Shown here piece by piece: positions 22,982 through 32,402 of a stretch of DNA of 64,000 nucleotides (position 1 is the stretch's first letter; each line of letters begins with the position of its first letter). Under the pieces are notes generated by a model, which worked only from the letters and a program-made list of their open reading frames with translations, ran no database searches and had not been told where the DNA came from. Source of the DNA: Letharia columbiana (lineage: Eukaryota; Ascomycota; Lecanoromycetes; Lecanorales; Parmeliaceae); NCBI RefSeq assembly GCF_014066305.1, contig NW_023501043.1, positions 1,279,377-1,343,376 on the forward strand, given 5' to 3'. The position numbers were made by a program, and so were the translations under genes.

Positions 22982-24094
22982 TCAGGTTGTTTTTGAAGTT
23001 CTTGGCGACTTTATACTCATCCCATGCTTCCTCCGAGAGCGTCGTTCGTTTTTGAAGTTCTTGGCGACTTTATACTCATCCCATGCTTCCTCCGAGAGCG
23101 TCGTTCTCCAGCTTCTTTTCAGCGATTTGCAACGCCTTTGTGCTTCCTTGCATTCTGGCGTGAATCCCGGTCTAGACCGTGGCGACAACCTGATGACCGG
23201 AGTGGACTCCTCTATGGCCGCTTGGATAGAGTCAATAATGGCCGCTACTTGATGATCGATGCCATCGTTAGTGAGGTTTTCACCATTCCCCTGGGGATTG
23301 GCTAGGCACTCTTTCGATGCCATGGCTCTAGCGAGTGTCTCTCTCAGGACCTCGGCGTCCAGTTTGTTGAAGTTTCGGCGTGTCGTTGGTGCTAACTCCA
23401 TCACGGCCAGCTCAAGCTTTGTGAGAATTGGGAGGTGGTCGGATCCGCTTTCGAAATCATTTCCGATATTGCAGTTAATGACATTTGCTGTTAGTGCTGG
23501 AGTGGCGAATAGTAGGTCTATTGTTGTTTGACAGTTTTCTTCGTATGTCACCGTTTCTACTGGCAATGCTTGTTCCATGGCGAATTCTTCCGCTATGAGT
23601 ATTAGTTCTTCTGCTCTCTCATCGATACGAGCATCCGGTCCCCCCCACATCGTGTGGTGAAGGTTGAAGTCGCCTAGCATGATCTGTTCGTCATCCTTAG
23701 ACTCCACAAGCGTCTCATGTAGTTCGTCAAGTCCGTCTATTTGTTGGTCGCCGGGGTTGTAGATGTTGTGTATGCGTATAATTCTATTGTTTTCGGACTT
23801 GATGTTAAGAGTGCAGAGGTCCGGTGAGTGATATGATGGGTACCATTGCTTTGGTGATATTCTCTTGTTGATATAGAAGCACACTCGTGTGTTGTTATGG
23901 TAGGGGTAGATCAAGTTGAATCTATCCTTCAGGGGATGATACGACGTGTTTGTGTTGGTGTTTCTCCAGGGCTCCTGAATTGCTACTATATCGATGTCAT
24001 AGATCTTTTCGTTATCGAAGAGTTCTACCATGACCGTTCTGGATTTCCTTGTGTTGTATTGCAGTATTGATAGCTGACTGGGGTGTGCTACCAT
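22982..24094 (-). CDS. LINE ORF2, proximal part: AP-type endonuclease
   Basis: The frame starts at ATG 24094, which overlaps the ORF1 stop by seven bases (ATGGTAG), an arrangement suited to reinitiation. Family motifs are in order: LQYNTRKS (Asn), IQEPW (Glu), LGDFNLHH (Asp/Asn) and GSDHLPI (Asp-His). This domain nicks target DNA to prime reverse transcription. It ends artificially about 30 codons after entering the 59 bp duplication, which throws it out of frame with the reverse transcriptase. Confidence 0.9.
   Translation of the reverse strand: MVAHPSQLSILQYNTRKSRTVMVELFDNEKIYDIDIVAIQEPWRNTNTNTSYHPLKDRFNLIYPYHNNTRVCFYINKRISPKQWYPSYHSPDLCTLNIKSENNRIIRIHNIYNPGDQQIDGLDELHETLVESKDDEQIMLGDFNLHHTMWGGPDARIDERAEELILIAEEFAMEQALPVETVTYEENCQTTIDLLFATPALTANVINCNIGNDFESGSDHLPILTKLELAVMELAPTTRRNFNKLDAEVLRETLARAMASKECLANPQGNGENLTNDGIDHQVAAIIDSIQAAIEESTPVIRLSPRSRPGFTPECKEAQRRCKSLKRSWRTTLSEEAWDEYKVAKNFKNERRSRRKHGMSIKSPRTSKTT
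22989..23106. repeat. 59 bp perfect tandem duplication in ORF2
   Basis: Copy one is 22989-23047 and copy two is 23048-23106. Both begin GTTTTTGAAG and end TCGTTC. Fifty-nine is not a multiple of three, so the duplication frameshifts ORF2. Removing one copy would join the two open frames. The copies appear identical, so the event is recent, or it is an assembly artefact. Confidence 0.95.
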
Positions 24095-25416
24095 TTCTCG
24101 GTGTTATTGTTAGTGTTGCTTACTCGCTCCGCCCAGTCCATAGAGTCCGCATCCCCTTCCTGAGTGTTCTCCTTTTCTTGGTCGTCGATGGACCGGATAT
24201 GTCTCTTTTTGTTCCCATTGACGGGGACCGCAATTCTCTCATTGCCACTCTTTTGACTTAGGGGCTGTCTGTCGTCCTCGGGGTTGTTAATTTCCCCTGC
24301 CGCTATACCGTCCTCATATCGTTTGGCTTCGTCTACTGCTTTGGAGGGCGATCTGTTTCTAGGCGAGGCCCTTGTTGGTGATGTGGAAGCATACCTCCTT
24401 CCACTCGGCTGGAGATTCGGTGTAGTAGTTCTTTCGAGGTCCGGCCCTCTGATTCCTCCCCTGCTGACTATCCTACCTCTGCCTGCTGGCCCACCGCGCG
24501 TGGATGCCAGCCTCGGGAAAAATTCCTCATTTCGCCCACGATTGGACGCATTCTGAAAGTAGTTGCTTGATTGATCGCTTGTTTGGTAGCTAGCCGGTGC
24601 CTCCTTCGTTGTCACGAATCGTGAAGGAGTCCATTGTCTCGCCATTCTCATTCTCGCTATCTCCCTCTTCTTTGCTGTACATACCTTGTTCCAAGCCTCA
24701 TGTGGTCCCTCGCAAACCGGGCATTTGCGAGTGTCGGCCGTGCATTCTTTATGATGATGCTCCCCTGAGCATTTCCCGCACACTGAGTGATCCTTTTTAG
24801 GGCATGCAGTCGACAGGTGACCGTATTTCCAGCATACGAAGCATTGCTTCGATCTACACTGCTTGTTGTAGACGCAACAGCCATGTAGTTCCGAACCGAT
24901 AACTAGGCCTTCTTCCAGTGCTCTATTTCCTTCCTCTGGGGATGCTAATTCGATGATCAATGAACCCTTGTCATAACCCTCTTTATTCGCGCCGAACCAG
25001 CCCAGCCACACTATGTCGAGGCTCAGCGTGTTGGCGTTCTCGTTCTGAACCCTTTTGATTGCCGTGGCCATGTCTTTGGTGTCGAATGTATTGATCCCCA
25101 CTCCATGGAGTAGGAGGCCATACGTTTTGGTGATCACTCTCGCGCTGCCACTTATCTTCAGAGTCCAATCCTTGCTTTTTCTCAGTCTGTTCGCCTCCTC
25201 CTCATTTGCAGCCATGATGCATATATCGCCACTCGCTAGCCTCCTGGCCGTCCTGACAGGTTTCCTTGTGGTGTCCGTGCTCTTTATATATCCATTGACC
25301 ATCGTGGTCATCTCGCTCGGTGTCTTCCCCTCCAATGCTTTGCTTGCTGTCTCGTCTTGTAGCTTTACAATGATCTCGTTTAGCTTGTTATATGGTGCTT
25401 GGCCTTGTTTCGGCAT
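24088..25416 (-). CDS. LINE ORF1 (gag-like, zinc knuckles), main part
   Basis: 442 codons from Met 25416. The frame is open upstream of this Met for about 25 codons, with a Ser/Thr-rich stretch that looks coding, so 25416 is probably not the native start. A CCHC cluster around residues 187-245 shows CFVCWKYGHLSTAC, then CGKCSGEHHHKEC and CPVCEGPHE. This is the nucleic-acid-binding region that coats element RNA. The C-terminal third is Arg/Gly- and Ser-rich. The stop TAG overlaps the ORF2 start. Confidence 0.88.
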   Translation of the reverse strand: MPKQGQAPYNKLNEIIVKLQDETASKALEGKTPSEMTTMVNGYIKSTDTTRKPVRTARRLASGDICIMAANEEEANRLRKSKDWTLKISGSARVITKTYGLLLHGVGINTFDTKDMATAIKRVQNENANTLSLDIVWLGWFGANKEGYDKGSLIIELASPEEGNRALEEGLVIGSELHGCCVYNKQCRSKQCFVCWKYGHLSTACPKKDHSVCGKCSGEHHHKECTADTRKCPVCEGPHEAWNKVCTAKKREIARMRMARQWTPSRFVTTKEAPASYQTSDQSSNYFQNASNRGRNEEFFPRLASTRGGPAGRGRIVSRGGIRGPDLERTTTPNLQPSGRRYASTSPTRASPRNRSPSKAVDEAKRYEDGIAAGEINNPEDDRQPLSQKSGNERIAVPVNGNKKRHIRSIDDQEKENTQEGDADSMDWAERVSNTNNNTEKW

Positions 25417-25846
25417 TGCTGGTGGTACAATGGGGATTCCTCCGGTGGTGGAGGAGGATGTCGAGGACCGGCCCAGTACGCTGGCGTAGCTGGCCGTCGA
25501 TGTATTGCTTCAGGCTAGCTGCCTGGTGCTTGATATGCGTAATCTTTTCCTCCATATTGCTGTCTCGGTTGCTTGAGTCAATGGCTAGTTTGCGTACTTC
25601 GTCCAAGACTGTCTGGATTTTGGGTTCATCGTTCGCCCTTTCTGCAAATGCTACCGCCGCCCTGAGGGCAGCAGCTACTTCGTCCATTGGTGGTTTCTGG
25701 CCTTCGTCTATCATTTTCAGCATGGTGTTCATCGACAACTTCAGCATGAATGCGTGCTCCTTGAAATCGTGGCTGCCATGGTCCCATTGGGGCCAGCTGG
25801 CCTTATTCGGCATGGTTACAGGGGTATGGGCGTCCCCTGAAGCCAA
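25388..25846 (-). CDS. LINE ORF1, N-terminal part in another frame
   Basis: 152 codons starting Met-Ala-Ser-Gly-Asp. The product is helical and rich in Lys, Glu and Met, with a likely coiled coil at residues 40-115. It overlaps the downstream ORF1 frame by 29 bases. About 35 codons before its stop the reading becomes improbable, while the other frame begins to look coding (Ser-Tyr-Ala-Ser-Val-Leu-Gly). A single indel near 25495 therefore probably splits one ORF1 of roughly 570 codons. A programmed frameshift is possible, but no slippery heptamer stands out to me. Confidence 0.7.
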   Translation of the reverse strand: MASGDAHTPVTMPNKASWPQWDHGSHDFKEHAFMLKLSMNTMLKMIDEGQKPPMDEVAAALRAAVAFAERANDEPKIQTVLDEVRKLAIDSSNRDSNMEEKITHIKHQAASLKQYIDGQLRQRTGPVLDILLHHRRNPHCTTSNAETRPSTI

Positions 25847-25956
25847 TTGAAGAGGTACTGGCCTTACTGAGTGCTTTGAATACGTGTATCTACTTTCTAT
25901 AGCTCAATAATATAGCATGAGCGTTGTGCGAAAGTTTTTTGCCTGCGAGGTTGAGA

Positions 25957-25971
25957 CATGCCGCAGAGATT
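25957..25971. repeat. Target-site duplication of the LINE, 5' copy
   Basis: CATGCCGCAGAGATT, identical to 19894-19908. It fixes the 5' end of the LINE at 25956, so the element is full length at the 5' side. Confidence 0.95.
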
Positions 25972-26213
25972 TGTTGAAGAAGGTACATCATTTGAAAATC
26001 GCTAGTGCAATATCGGCTTAGCTCACTTTAGGCAGCTGCGGCTCTGCGCAGCGTTGCCAACGGCGCTACTCGTAATCATAGGGCTGAAGTGGCGGGAGCA
26101 TCAAACTCCGCCCCTTCACTTCCTGGCTCACATGCCAATCATCACCATCATGCCTATAACACGGGAAGAAAGCGACGCGTGGCTTATCATGCAAGGACGC
26201 AGAAGCCGACGCA
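25972..26213. promoter_or_regulatory. Former shared upstream region of two divergent genes
   Basis: Together with 19861-19908 this was about 290 bp between the kinase gene (minus) and the gene at 26214 (plus) before the LINE landed. It has ordinary composition and a GC-rich imperfect hairpin (GCAGCTGCGG...TGCGCAGC) near 26033. No clear TATA box. An ATG at 26152 opens a 26-codon frame ending in TGA at 26230-26232, either an upstream ORF or the true start in a shifted frame. Confidence 0.4.
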
Positions 26214-26802
26214 ATGCGCGCAAGGCTTGAGGCTGAAGGACGAGGACCTTCTACTGCTTGGGAGCCAGTCTCTTCTGATGATGAAGAATTCGAGGATATA
26301 CGGCCGATGACTCCGCCTATGTCTCCCCCGTGCCCTCCACGAGGTAAGAGCCTTACCTATCCCAGAGTGGCTTGGGATCAAGATCTGAACTTCATAACAG
26401 GCGCCACATCTAAGGAGAATGAGTCCGTCAACATGGGGATCCAGCGGCCCAAACTGGGTGACACGCCTTTGCAAAACATCCATCCGGCCCCCTCCACTTC
26501 ACCGCAATTACGGGCACGTAAAGTACAACGTCAAAGACAACTTCGAACTCTACTACCGGTCTCTGGGCGGTAAGTAGGAACTAGTCACTACGAATGGAGA
26601 TACTAATCATCTTAGTAGAGCTACTAGGTCAAAAGCTTCGAAAACTGCCGCTTTCTACGAACTCGCTTATGATAACAAAACAAGCCAACGCGTCTCCAGT
26701 ATCGCTCCGATGGGTCCTCCAAAGTCCCCCGGCTTAAAGCAGCCAAATAAATCATCTCCACAACAAAAACCTCGATCCGCCTATCGAGTTCAGAAGAGAT
26801 GA
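26214..26802 (+). CDS. Hypothetical two-exon gene, disordered basic protein (180 aa)
   Basis: Exons are 26214-26569 and 26616-26802, joined over a 46 bp intron with a GTAAGT donor, a TACTAAT branch-like motif and a TTAG acceptor. The split codon becomes Arg and the second exon stays open for 61 codons to TGA 26800-26802. The product is low in hydrophobic residues and rich in Pro, Ser, Arg and Lys. An acidic patch (SSDDEEFEDIRP) is followed by PMTPPMSPPCPP, and the C-terminus is basic. There is no signal peptide, membrane segment or recognised domain. The start is uncertain: ATG 26152 gives a plausible 26-residue beginning one frame away, so an indel may have shifted it. It could be a nuclear or cell-cycle-type disordered protein, but that is a guess. 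Confidence 0.5.
26570..26615 (+). other. 46 bp intron
   Basis: It begins GTAAGTAGG and ends ATCTTAG, with TACTAAT ten bases before the acceptor, all fungal consensus. Without splicing the frame stops at the donor (GG-TAA). Confidence 0.75.
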
Positions 26803-27187
26803 TTTGCTGTGGAATCAACTTTTGTTTGTCTCATTCCTGAGGGTACCGAGTGCGCTCGTGAGGGAGAAGATTGCGTAGTCCAACCTGAAGGACTACATAT
26901 TCCGCTGACAGGCACAAAGAGAATTTTATTTTCTCCGTCGGTAGCAGGATTTGGCCCAGGGCCTAGTGCTCTACTTTAGATATATGGCGGCGGATCTTCT
27001 CTTTGGCAACATCTTCACAGGATAACCTCGAGGTAAAAGTCTGTTATCGAAGTTTATTGCCCTAGGCTTTGCCTGCAGCCTTAAGCATTTCAGAAGTATT
27101 CGAAGTAGGGAAACTAAAGGGTAGCCAGACGATCTCCAGCGCAAGTAGTATTGATATGATATATAGAATTAAAGTTTATATTATAGA
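26803..27187. other. 3' flank of the gene island
   Basis: Ordinary-composition sequence, presumably the 3' untranslated region of the preceding gene and intergenic DNA. I see no open frame or terminator motif worth calling. RIP-type sequence starts near 27150. Confidence 0.5.
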
Positions 27188-28194
27188 CGAGTAAAGGCCT
27201 ATAAATTTAAATTTATAATTTTTTATTTATTTAAGACTATCGAGTAAATAGATAAGCGATCTTTAGTAAGCGTACTTTGATAAGGGATATTTGAATTCCT
27301 TACGCTTTAATAATTATAAGACTATATTTAATAAATTCTTTTTTTATCTAAAAGCTTATATTTCGTTTTATAGTTTAAAAAAGAAATCTTAAAATTTTAA
27401 TAGAAGATAAAAAAGTTATTTTAAAATTAAATAATATATATATATTTAAAGCTATTCGGCTATCGAGCGAACTTTAATAAGCGATATTTAAATTTCTTAC
27501 GCTTTAATAATTATAAGACTAAATCTAATTTTTTTTATTATTTAAAAGTTTATATTTTATTCTATAAGTTAAAAAAAAATCTAACTTTTAATAAAAAATA
27601 AAAAAGTTATTCTATATATTAATAATACGAGTAAAGGCCTATAAATTAAACTCATAATTTTTTTTTAATTAGGGCTATCGAGTAAATAGGAAAGCGAACT
27701 TTAGTAAGCGAACTTTAATGAGCGATATTTGAATTTCTTACGCTTTAATAATTATAAGACTAAATTTAGAAATACTTTTTTCTCTAAAAGCCCACATTTC
27801 GTTCTATAATTTAAAAAAAAAATTATAAAATTTTAATAGAAATTAAAAAAGTTATTCTATGTATTAATAATATATATCTATTTATTAATAATAAAAATTA
27901 CGAACGCTAATCTATTTATTCGCGATAATTTAGTCGATTTAATTAATAAGCGTAGTAACTCTAAATTTATAGTTAACTATATATATAAATTATAGATTTT
28001 TAAGCTTAGTTCTATCTTATTCTATTATATATACTAATATATCTATTTTTTTAATAAGAGAGTTAAAGAGTATTAGCGAGCTAACTTAGATAGTCTAATT
28101 AAAAAATGTAATAACCTCGAGTTTATTATTTAACTATATATATAAATTTAAGATTTTTAAGCTTAACTCTATCTTATTCTTTTATATATATTAA
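27188..28194 (-). mobile_element. Helitron-like short element (outer copy), RIP-mutated
   Basis: It starts with CGAGTAAAGGCC (3' end, reverse orientation) and ends at the 5' terminus TATATATATTAA followed by T. It carries two internal modules and is interrupted by another family member at 27628-28037. Without the insert it is 597 bp. Joining 27627 to 28038 restores continuous family sequence, so order and orientation are secure. Confidence 0.8.
27628..28037 (-). mobile_element. Helitron-like short element nested in another copy
   Basis: 410 bp, from CGAGTAAAGG to ATATATACTAA. The left flank ends AATAATA and the right flank begins TATATCTATT. Joined, they match the uninterrupted sequence of the same family (for example near 27875), with nothing lost or duplicated. 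This gives a direct reading of insertion between A and T without target duplication. Confidence 0.85.
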
Positions 28195-29724
28195 TAATTA
28201 TTCTATCTAATTTAACTTATTAATTCTAAAACTTTAAATAGCTATATGTCTATAATAATTCTAGAATCTTAACTACTAGTTCTATTTATCTACTTTAATA
28301 TATATTAATTATTTTTAAAATATACTCTTATTTTAAAGTATTTATTTATTTATTTTACGCTTAATTCGAAGTCGAATATAAATAGTCGAATATTATATCT
28401 ATTAAGTATATAGAGATCTTATTAAAATTAATTTCGAAACTATTAATTTATAACTAGTAAAATACTTACTATTATAAGTAACGTTAATAAGCTTATATAT
28501 ATATATATTATAAGTATATTAATTTAATTTAATAAAAAATCTTTCTTTTATATCTACGCTAAAATTTAAAAGATTTTAATTAATTTTATAATAATTATAA
28601 TTTCGATATAGTATAGATTTAAGAATAAATCCTCGAAGGGAGAAGATAATATTAATTAAGATTTTTAAAGAGAATTTAATTATTAAGTAAAGTCGTAGTA
28701 TAGTTAAGATTTTTAGCGTATATAAACTTAATATAGAAGCTTAAAAAGAATCTCTTATTTTTCTTTCTACTTTCTTAAGAATTAATCTTATTATAAGTTT
28801 TATATATAAATATATATATCTATTAAAATATTAGATATATAATATATAGAAAAAATAATTAATTATCTAAAATCTCTTCGAGGCTAGATTTAGAATATAG
28901 TATAAAATTAGATAATAAAAATATATAATTAATAAGATACGTAAGAAATAGATTTCGATAATATTTATTATTTATTAAATCTATATTACTATATAATTCT
29001 AAATCTACTTATATTTAATTATATAAGTTTATTTAATATATAAGCTAATTTAGTACTTAACTCTAGCTATTTAAGAAGTCTTTATTATTTTAAATTAGTA
29101 TTCGCTAACTACTAGACGACTATTAATTCGATTATAGAGACTATATATTTAAAAAATATCTTAGCGAGTAATAGCTATCTTCTCTTACGATATATATATA
29201 TAAATTAAATTTAAATATATAAATTAAATTGATAATCTTTTTTTTAGAGCTATCGAGTAAATTTAATAAGTAAACTTTAGTAAGCGATATTAAAATATCT
29301 TATCTTTAAATAATTATAGAATTTGATTTTATTATTTTTATAGTATTAAAATACGTAAACTATACTTTATAGTTAATAAATTAAGAAATTTTAATAGAGA
29401 AATAAAAAGTTATTTTAGTATTAAATAATATATATTTATTTTATTAATAAAAAATCTCGAAAGAATTAGCGAGCTAACTTAGATAGTTGAATTAGAAGAT
29501 ATAGAAATCTCGAATTTATAATTAACTATATATAACTTTAAGATTTTTTAAATTAACTTTATCTTATTTTATTAAGATATTTTAATAGACTACTATCGTC
29601 TTTAAACGATAAGAAATAAAAACGATTTATATTATTAACGATTAAATATTTTAATACGTATAAATAATAAATTATATCGAATTATAATAACTATAGTATT
29701 CTTAATACGTTTTATATATTAAAA
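28195..29724. other. RIP-mutated DNA with one degraded Helitron-like short copy
   Basis: Mostly unassigned. Between about 29190 and 29578 the order of blocks (GCTATCGAGTAAA, AAGCGATATT, TTTTAATAGA, GCGAGCTAACTTAG, TTATCTTATTTTATTA) matches the short family, but both ends are eroded. Microsatellite-like TA runs occur near 28500. Confidence 0.5.
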
Positions 29725-30075
29725 TTAGATAGCTATTATACGTATAGCCTCTATCTACTAAACGTATACTCTCTATTTAATAGATATATAATCTCTATTT
29801 ACTAGACATATAGCCTCTCTAATTAAGTTAGCGGCCGCGTAAAAGCTAACGAAATCTAATTAAAAATAATAAAGAACTCGTATCTAGTCTTTTCGAGATT
29901 CTTATAGAGATACTTAATGATAATAAGATAAGTCTCTCTATATCTCTCTCTATAGATTTATAATATCGAACGATTTTAATTTATTAATTGATGAGATTTT
30001 TAAATAATTTCTCTATAGCGATAGCTGATTTACTAGTTATTCTCTTTACTTACTATTAAAAATACGTCTATTATA

Positions 30076-30972
30076 CAGTCTGGCCGGAAAGGTATGGGAT
30101 ATTCCATGGGATATCCCATACCAAGTGATACCACACCGTACCCGGGTATGGTATGGATAGGGTCGGATACCATACCATTTTTCTGGTATGGGTTCGGGAT
30201 CTTGGCGGGATATCCCACGGTATGGTATATCTGTGGTATCATACCATGGAATGGTATATGTATGGGATATCCCCACTGAGATTTCTATATTTAGAAGTAT
30301 AAGTAGCTATTCTGATCATCATTCTGGCCAACCATGGCTACCACTATCATCTACCATGACTGTCACTATCATGGCTGCCACTACCATGGCCACCCCTATC
30401 ATGGCTGTCACTGCCATAGCTACCACTACCATAACTACTACTACCATGGCTACCATATGACAGTAGGCTATTTCAATAGTAAATAGTGGTAGCCATGGTA
30501 GTGAGTGGTAGCCATGGTAGTGGCAGGCATGGTAGTGGCAGGCATGGTAGTGGCAGGCATGGTAGTGGCAGGCATGGTAGTGGCAGGCATGGTAGTGGCA
30601 GGCATGGTAGTGGCAGGCATGGTAGTGGTAGTCATGGTAGTGGTAGTCATGGTAGTGGTAGTCATGGTAGTGGTAGTCATGGTAGTGCCAGCCATGGTAG
30701 TATTTCGAATGGGGGTAGATACGATTAGCCGTTGACCAGAATGATGATTAGAATAGCTACTTTATACTTCTAAATATAGAAATCCCAACGGGATATCCCA
30801 TACATATACCATTCCATGGTATGATACCACAGATATACCATACCGTGGGATATCCCGCCAAGATCCCATACCATATCAGGTATGGGATCATGCAAATCTC
30901 AATAACCCATACCATACCAGAGTATGGTATGGCAGGTCAATATCCCATACCATACCATACCTTTCCGGCCAG
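30076..30972. mobile_element. Fold-back element with palindromic arms and 15 bp core repeats
   Basis: The arms run inward from CTGGCCGGAAAGGTATGG and end CCATACCTTTCCGGCCAG. They are about 230 bp, imperfect inverted repeats, themselves built of GGTATGG/CCATACC subpalindromes. The core holds 15 bp repeats in opposite orientation left and right, so nearly the whole 897 bp could fold into one hairpin centred near 30475. TA flanks both sides (30074-30075 and 30973-30974), suggesting TA target choice. Composition is ordinary (no RIP), while the host element is mutated. Gly-Ser-His and Met-Val-Val frames across the repeats are artefacts of a 15 bp unit. Confidence 0.8.
30330..30700. repeat. Mirror-oriented 15 bp minisatellite core
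   Basis: On the left (about 30330-30455) units read like CCATGGCTACCACTA. On the right (about 30487-30700) they read ATGGTAGTGGCAGGC, shifting to ATGGTAGTGGTAGTC, for about 14 units. Fifteen is a multiple of three, which explains long repeat-only open frames on both strands. Confidence 0.9.
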
Positions 30973-31848
30973 TAAAATTTATACTTAAATATCTACTATC
31001 TATCGAGTTAATCTTTCTATATCTAAAACGTATTAAATATAACCTCGTTATTCTATATATAGACCTATATTATATTATCTCGCCGCTCTTCTCGTATAAT
31101 GTCTAGTCGTCGAAATAACTACTATAGCGATTATAAACTCTCTCGCTATAACGCTTATAGTATAGAGGTAGATATAGAGATAAATATAGATATACGCTCT
31201 AATCCTTATCTATAACCTTTAATATTAAAGAACGCGTCTATTCTATTCTTCTTCTCTTATTATTTTATCTAACTCGTCGTAATTATTAGCTATCGTATTA
31301 AGTAAGATATTTATTTAATTATCGAGAGATAAATCTAGAGTTATTATTATTAAGTAAGAGATATAAATAAGCGATAGAATAGAAGTTAATTCTATTACTA
31401 TATTCTACTATAAAGACATTAAGCTCGAAGAGACTAGATACGAGTTTTTTATTATTTTCGATTAGTATTCGTTCCGCGCGGCCGCTAACTCGATTAGGGG
31501 GGCTATACGCCTAGTAGATAAAGGCTATACGTCTATTAAGTAGGGGCTATACGCGTAATAGCTATCTAAAATTATTACGATACTACTCTAAAATAAATAA
31601 ATTTAAATCTATAGATTAAAATTATAAAAAGTAATTAATTTTCAAATCTAATTTCGAGATTGAATTAAACTCTCGAAGAGTAAAATTAATTTAATTTAAG
31701 ATTTACTTAAAACTATAAGATTAAATTTTATAAATTTTAAATTATTAAAAAGTATAAAATAATTTCTATAATTAAAAATAATAATAGTAAAGTTTAAATA
31801 GAAAAAAGAGAAGTTATATTAATAATAAGTAAGTTTTAATATCTTTTA

Positions 31849-32402
31849 TTAGTATATATAAAAAAATAAGATAGAGCTAAATTAGAAAATCTTAAATTTA
31901 TATATATAGTTAATTATAAATTCGAGGTTATTACGTCTTTTAACTAGACTAGTTAATTTATCGTAAATAAATAAATAAATAATTCTAATTATTAAAATCT
32001 CGCCCTTTCGCGTCTCCTTTATTAAAAAAATAGATATATATTATTAATATATAGAATAACTTTTTTATTCTCTATTAAATTTTTAATATTTTTTTCAAAA
32101 ATTTTAAAGCGCTATTTATTCTTTTGACTCGATAGTCGAATAGCTTTAATTAGATATATATTATTTAATTTTAAAATAACTTTTTTATTTTCTATTAAAA
32201 TTTTAAGATTCTTTTTTAAATTATAAAATAAAATATAAGCTTTTAGAAAAAAAGAATTATTAAATTTAATTCTATAATTATTAAAGTAAAAGAAATTTAA
32301 ATATCGCTTATTAAAGTTCGCTTATTAAAGATCGTTCTTCTACTTACTCGATAGTTATAATTAAAAAAAAAATTAAAAATTTAATTCATAGGCCTTTACT
32401 CG
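31849..32402 (+). mobile_element. Helitron-like short element, RIP-mutated (554 bp)
   Basis: It starts A|TTAGTATATATAAA and ends GGCCTTTACTCG|T, with two internal modules. Intact order of family blocks, no insert. Confidence 0.8.

Larger units (their letters stand above)
19909..25956 (-). mobile_element. Tad1/I-type LINE with RNase H, nearly intact, not RIP-mutated
   Basis: A 6.05 kb non-LTR retrotransposon on the minus strand, framed by a perfect 15 bp target duplication. The order is a short 5' region (about 110 bp), a gag-like ORF1 with CCHC knuckles, then ORF2 with AP endonuclease, reverse transcriptase, RNase H and a C-terminal CCHC. A 3' untranslated stretch ends in a GATT tetranucleotide tail. 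Composition is ordinary and CA/TG are plentiful, so it has escaped RIP. Two frame breaks, in ORF1 near 25495 and by a 59 bp duplication in ORF2, mean it does not encode full proteins as sequenced. It sits between two divergent genes and separates them from a formerly shared promoter region. Confidence 0.93.
29725..31569. mobile_element. Long-TIR DNA transposon, RIP-mutated, interrupted by a fold-back element
   Basis: The ends TTAGATAGCTATTA...(29725) and their complement (to 31569) are inverted repeats of about 180 bp. Both arms contain three to four copies of a roughly 22 bp subrepeat (CGTATAGCC...CTACTA), a GCGGCCGC site, and then ACTCGTATCTAGTC. Without the fold-back insert (30076-30972) the element is about 950 bp and has no readable gene. 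Long arms with subterminal repeats resemble MULE-type or similar non-autonomous elements. No clear target duplication was seen, so the family is open. Confidence 0.65.

Noticed and set aside
20046..25850. Many plus-strand frames of 60-150 codons
   Set aside because: All are antisense shadows of the LINE ORFs, whose minus-strand products carry catalytic motifs.
26187..26818. Minus-strand frames opposite the gene at 26214
   Set aside because: They cross the plus-strand intron signals and show no domain. The plus-strand model has donor, branch and acceptor sites.
30033..30460. Frames across the fold-back arm (60-90 codons, both strands)
   Set aside because: Generated by inverted GGTATGG subrepeats. 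They mirror each other on the two strands.
30468..30735. Open frames on both strands with His-Gly-Ser-Gly or Thr-Thr-Met repeats
   Set aside because: Products of a 15 bp minisatellite whose unit is a multiple of three. Frames are open on both strands and in several phases, and no start context or splice signals support a gene.
31849..32402. Short family members considered as solo LTRs
   Set aside because: No TG...CA ends, no 4-6 bp target duplication, and nested empty sites show zero duplication.
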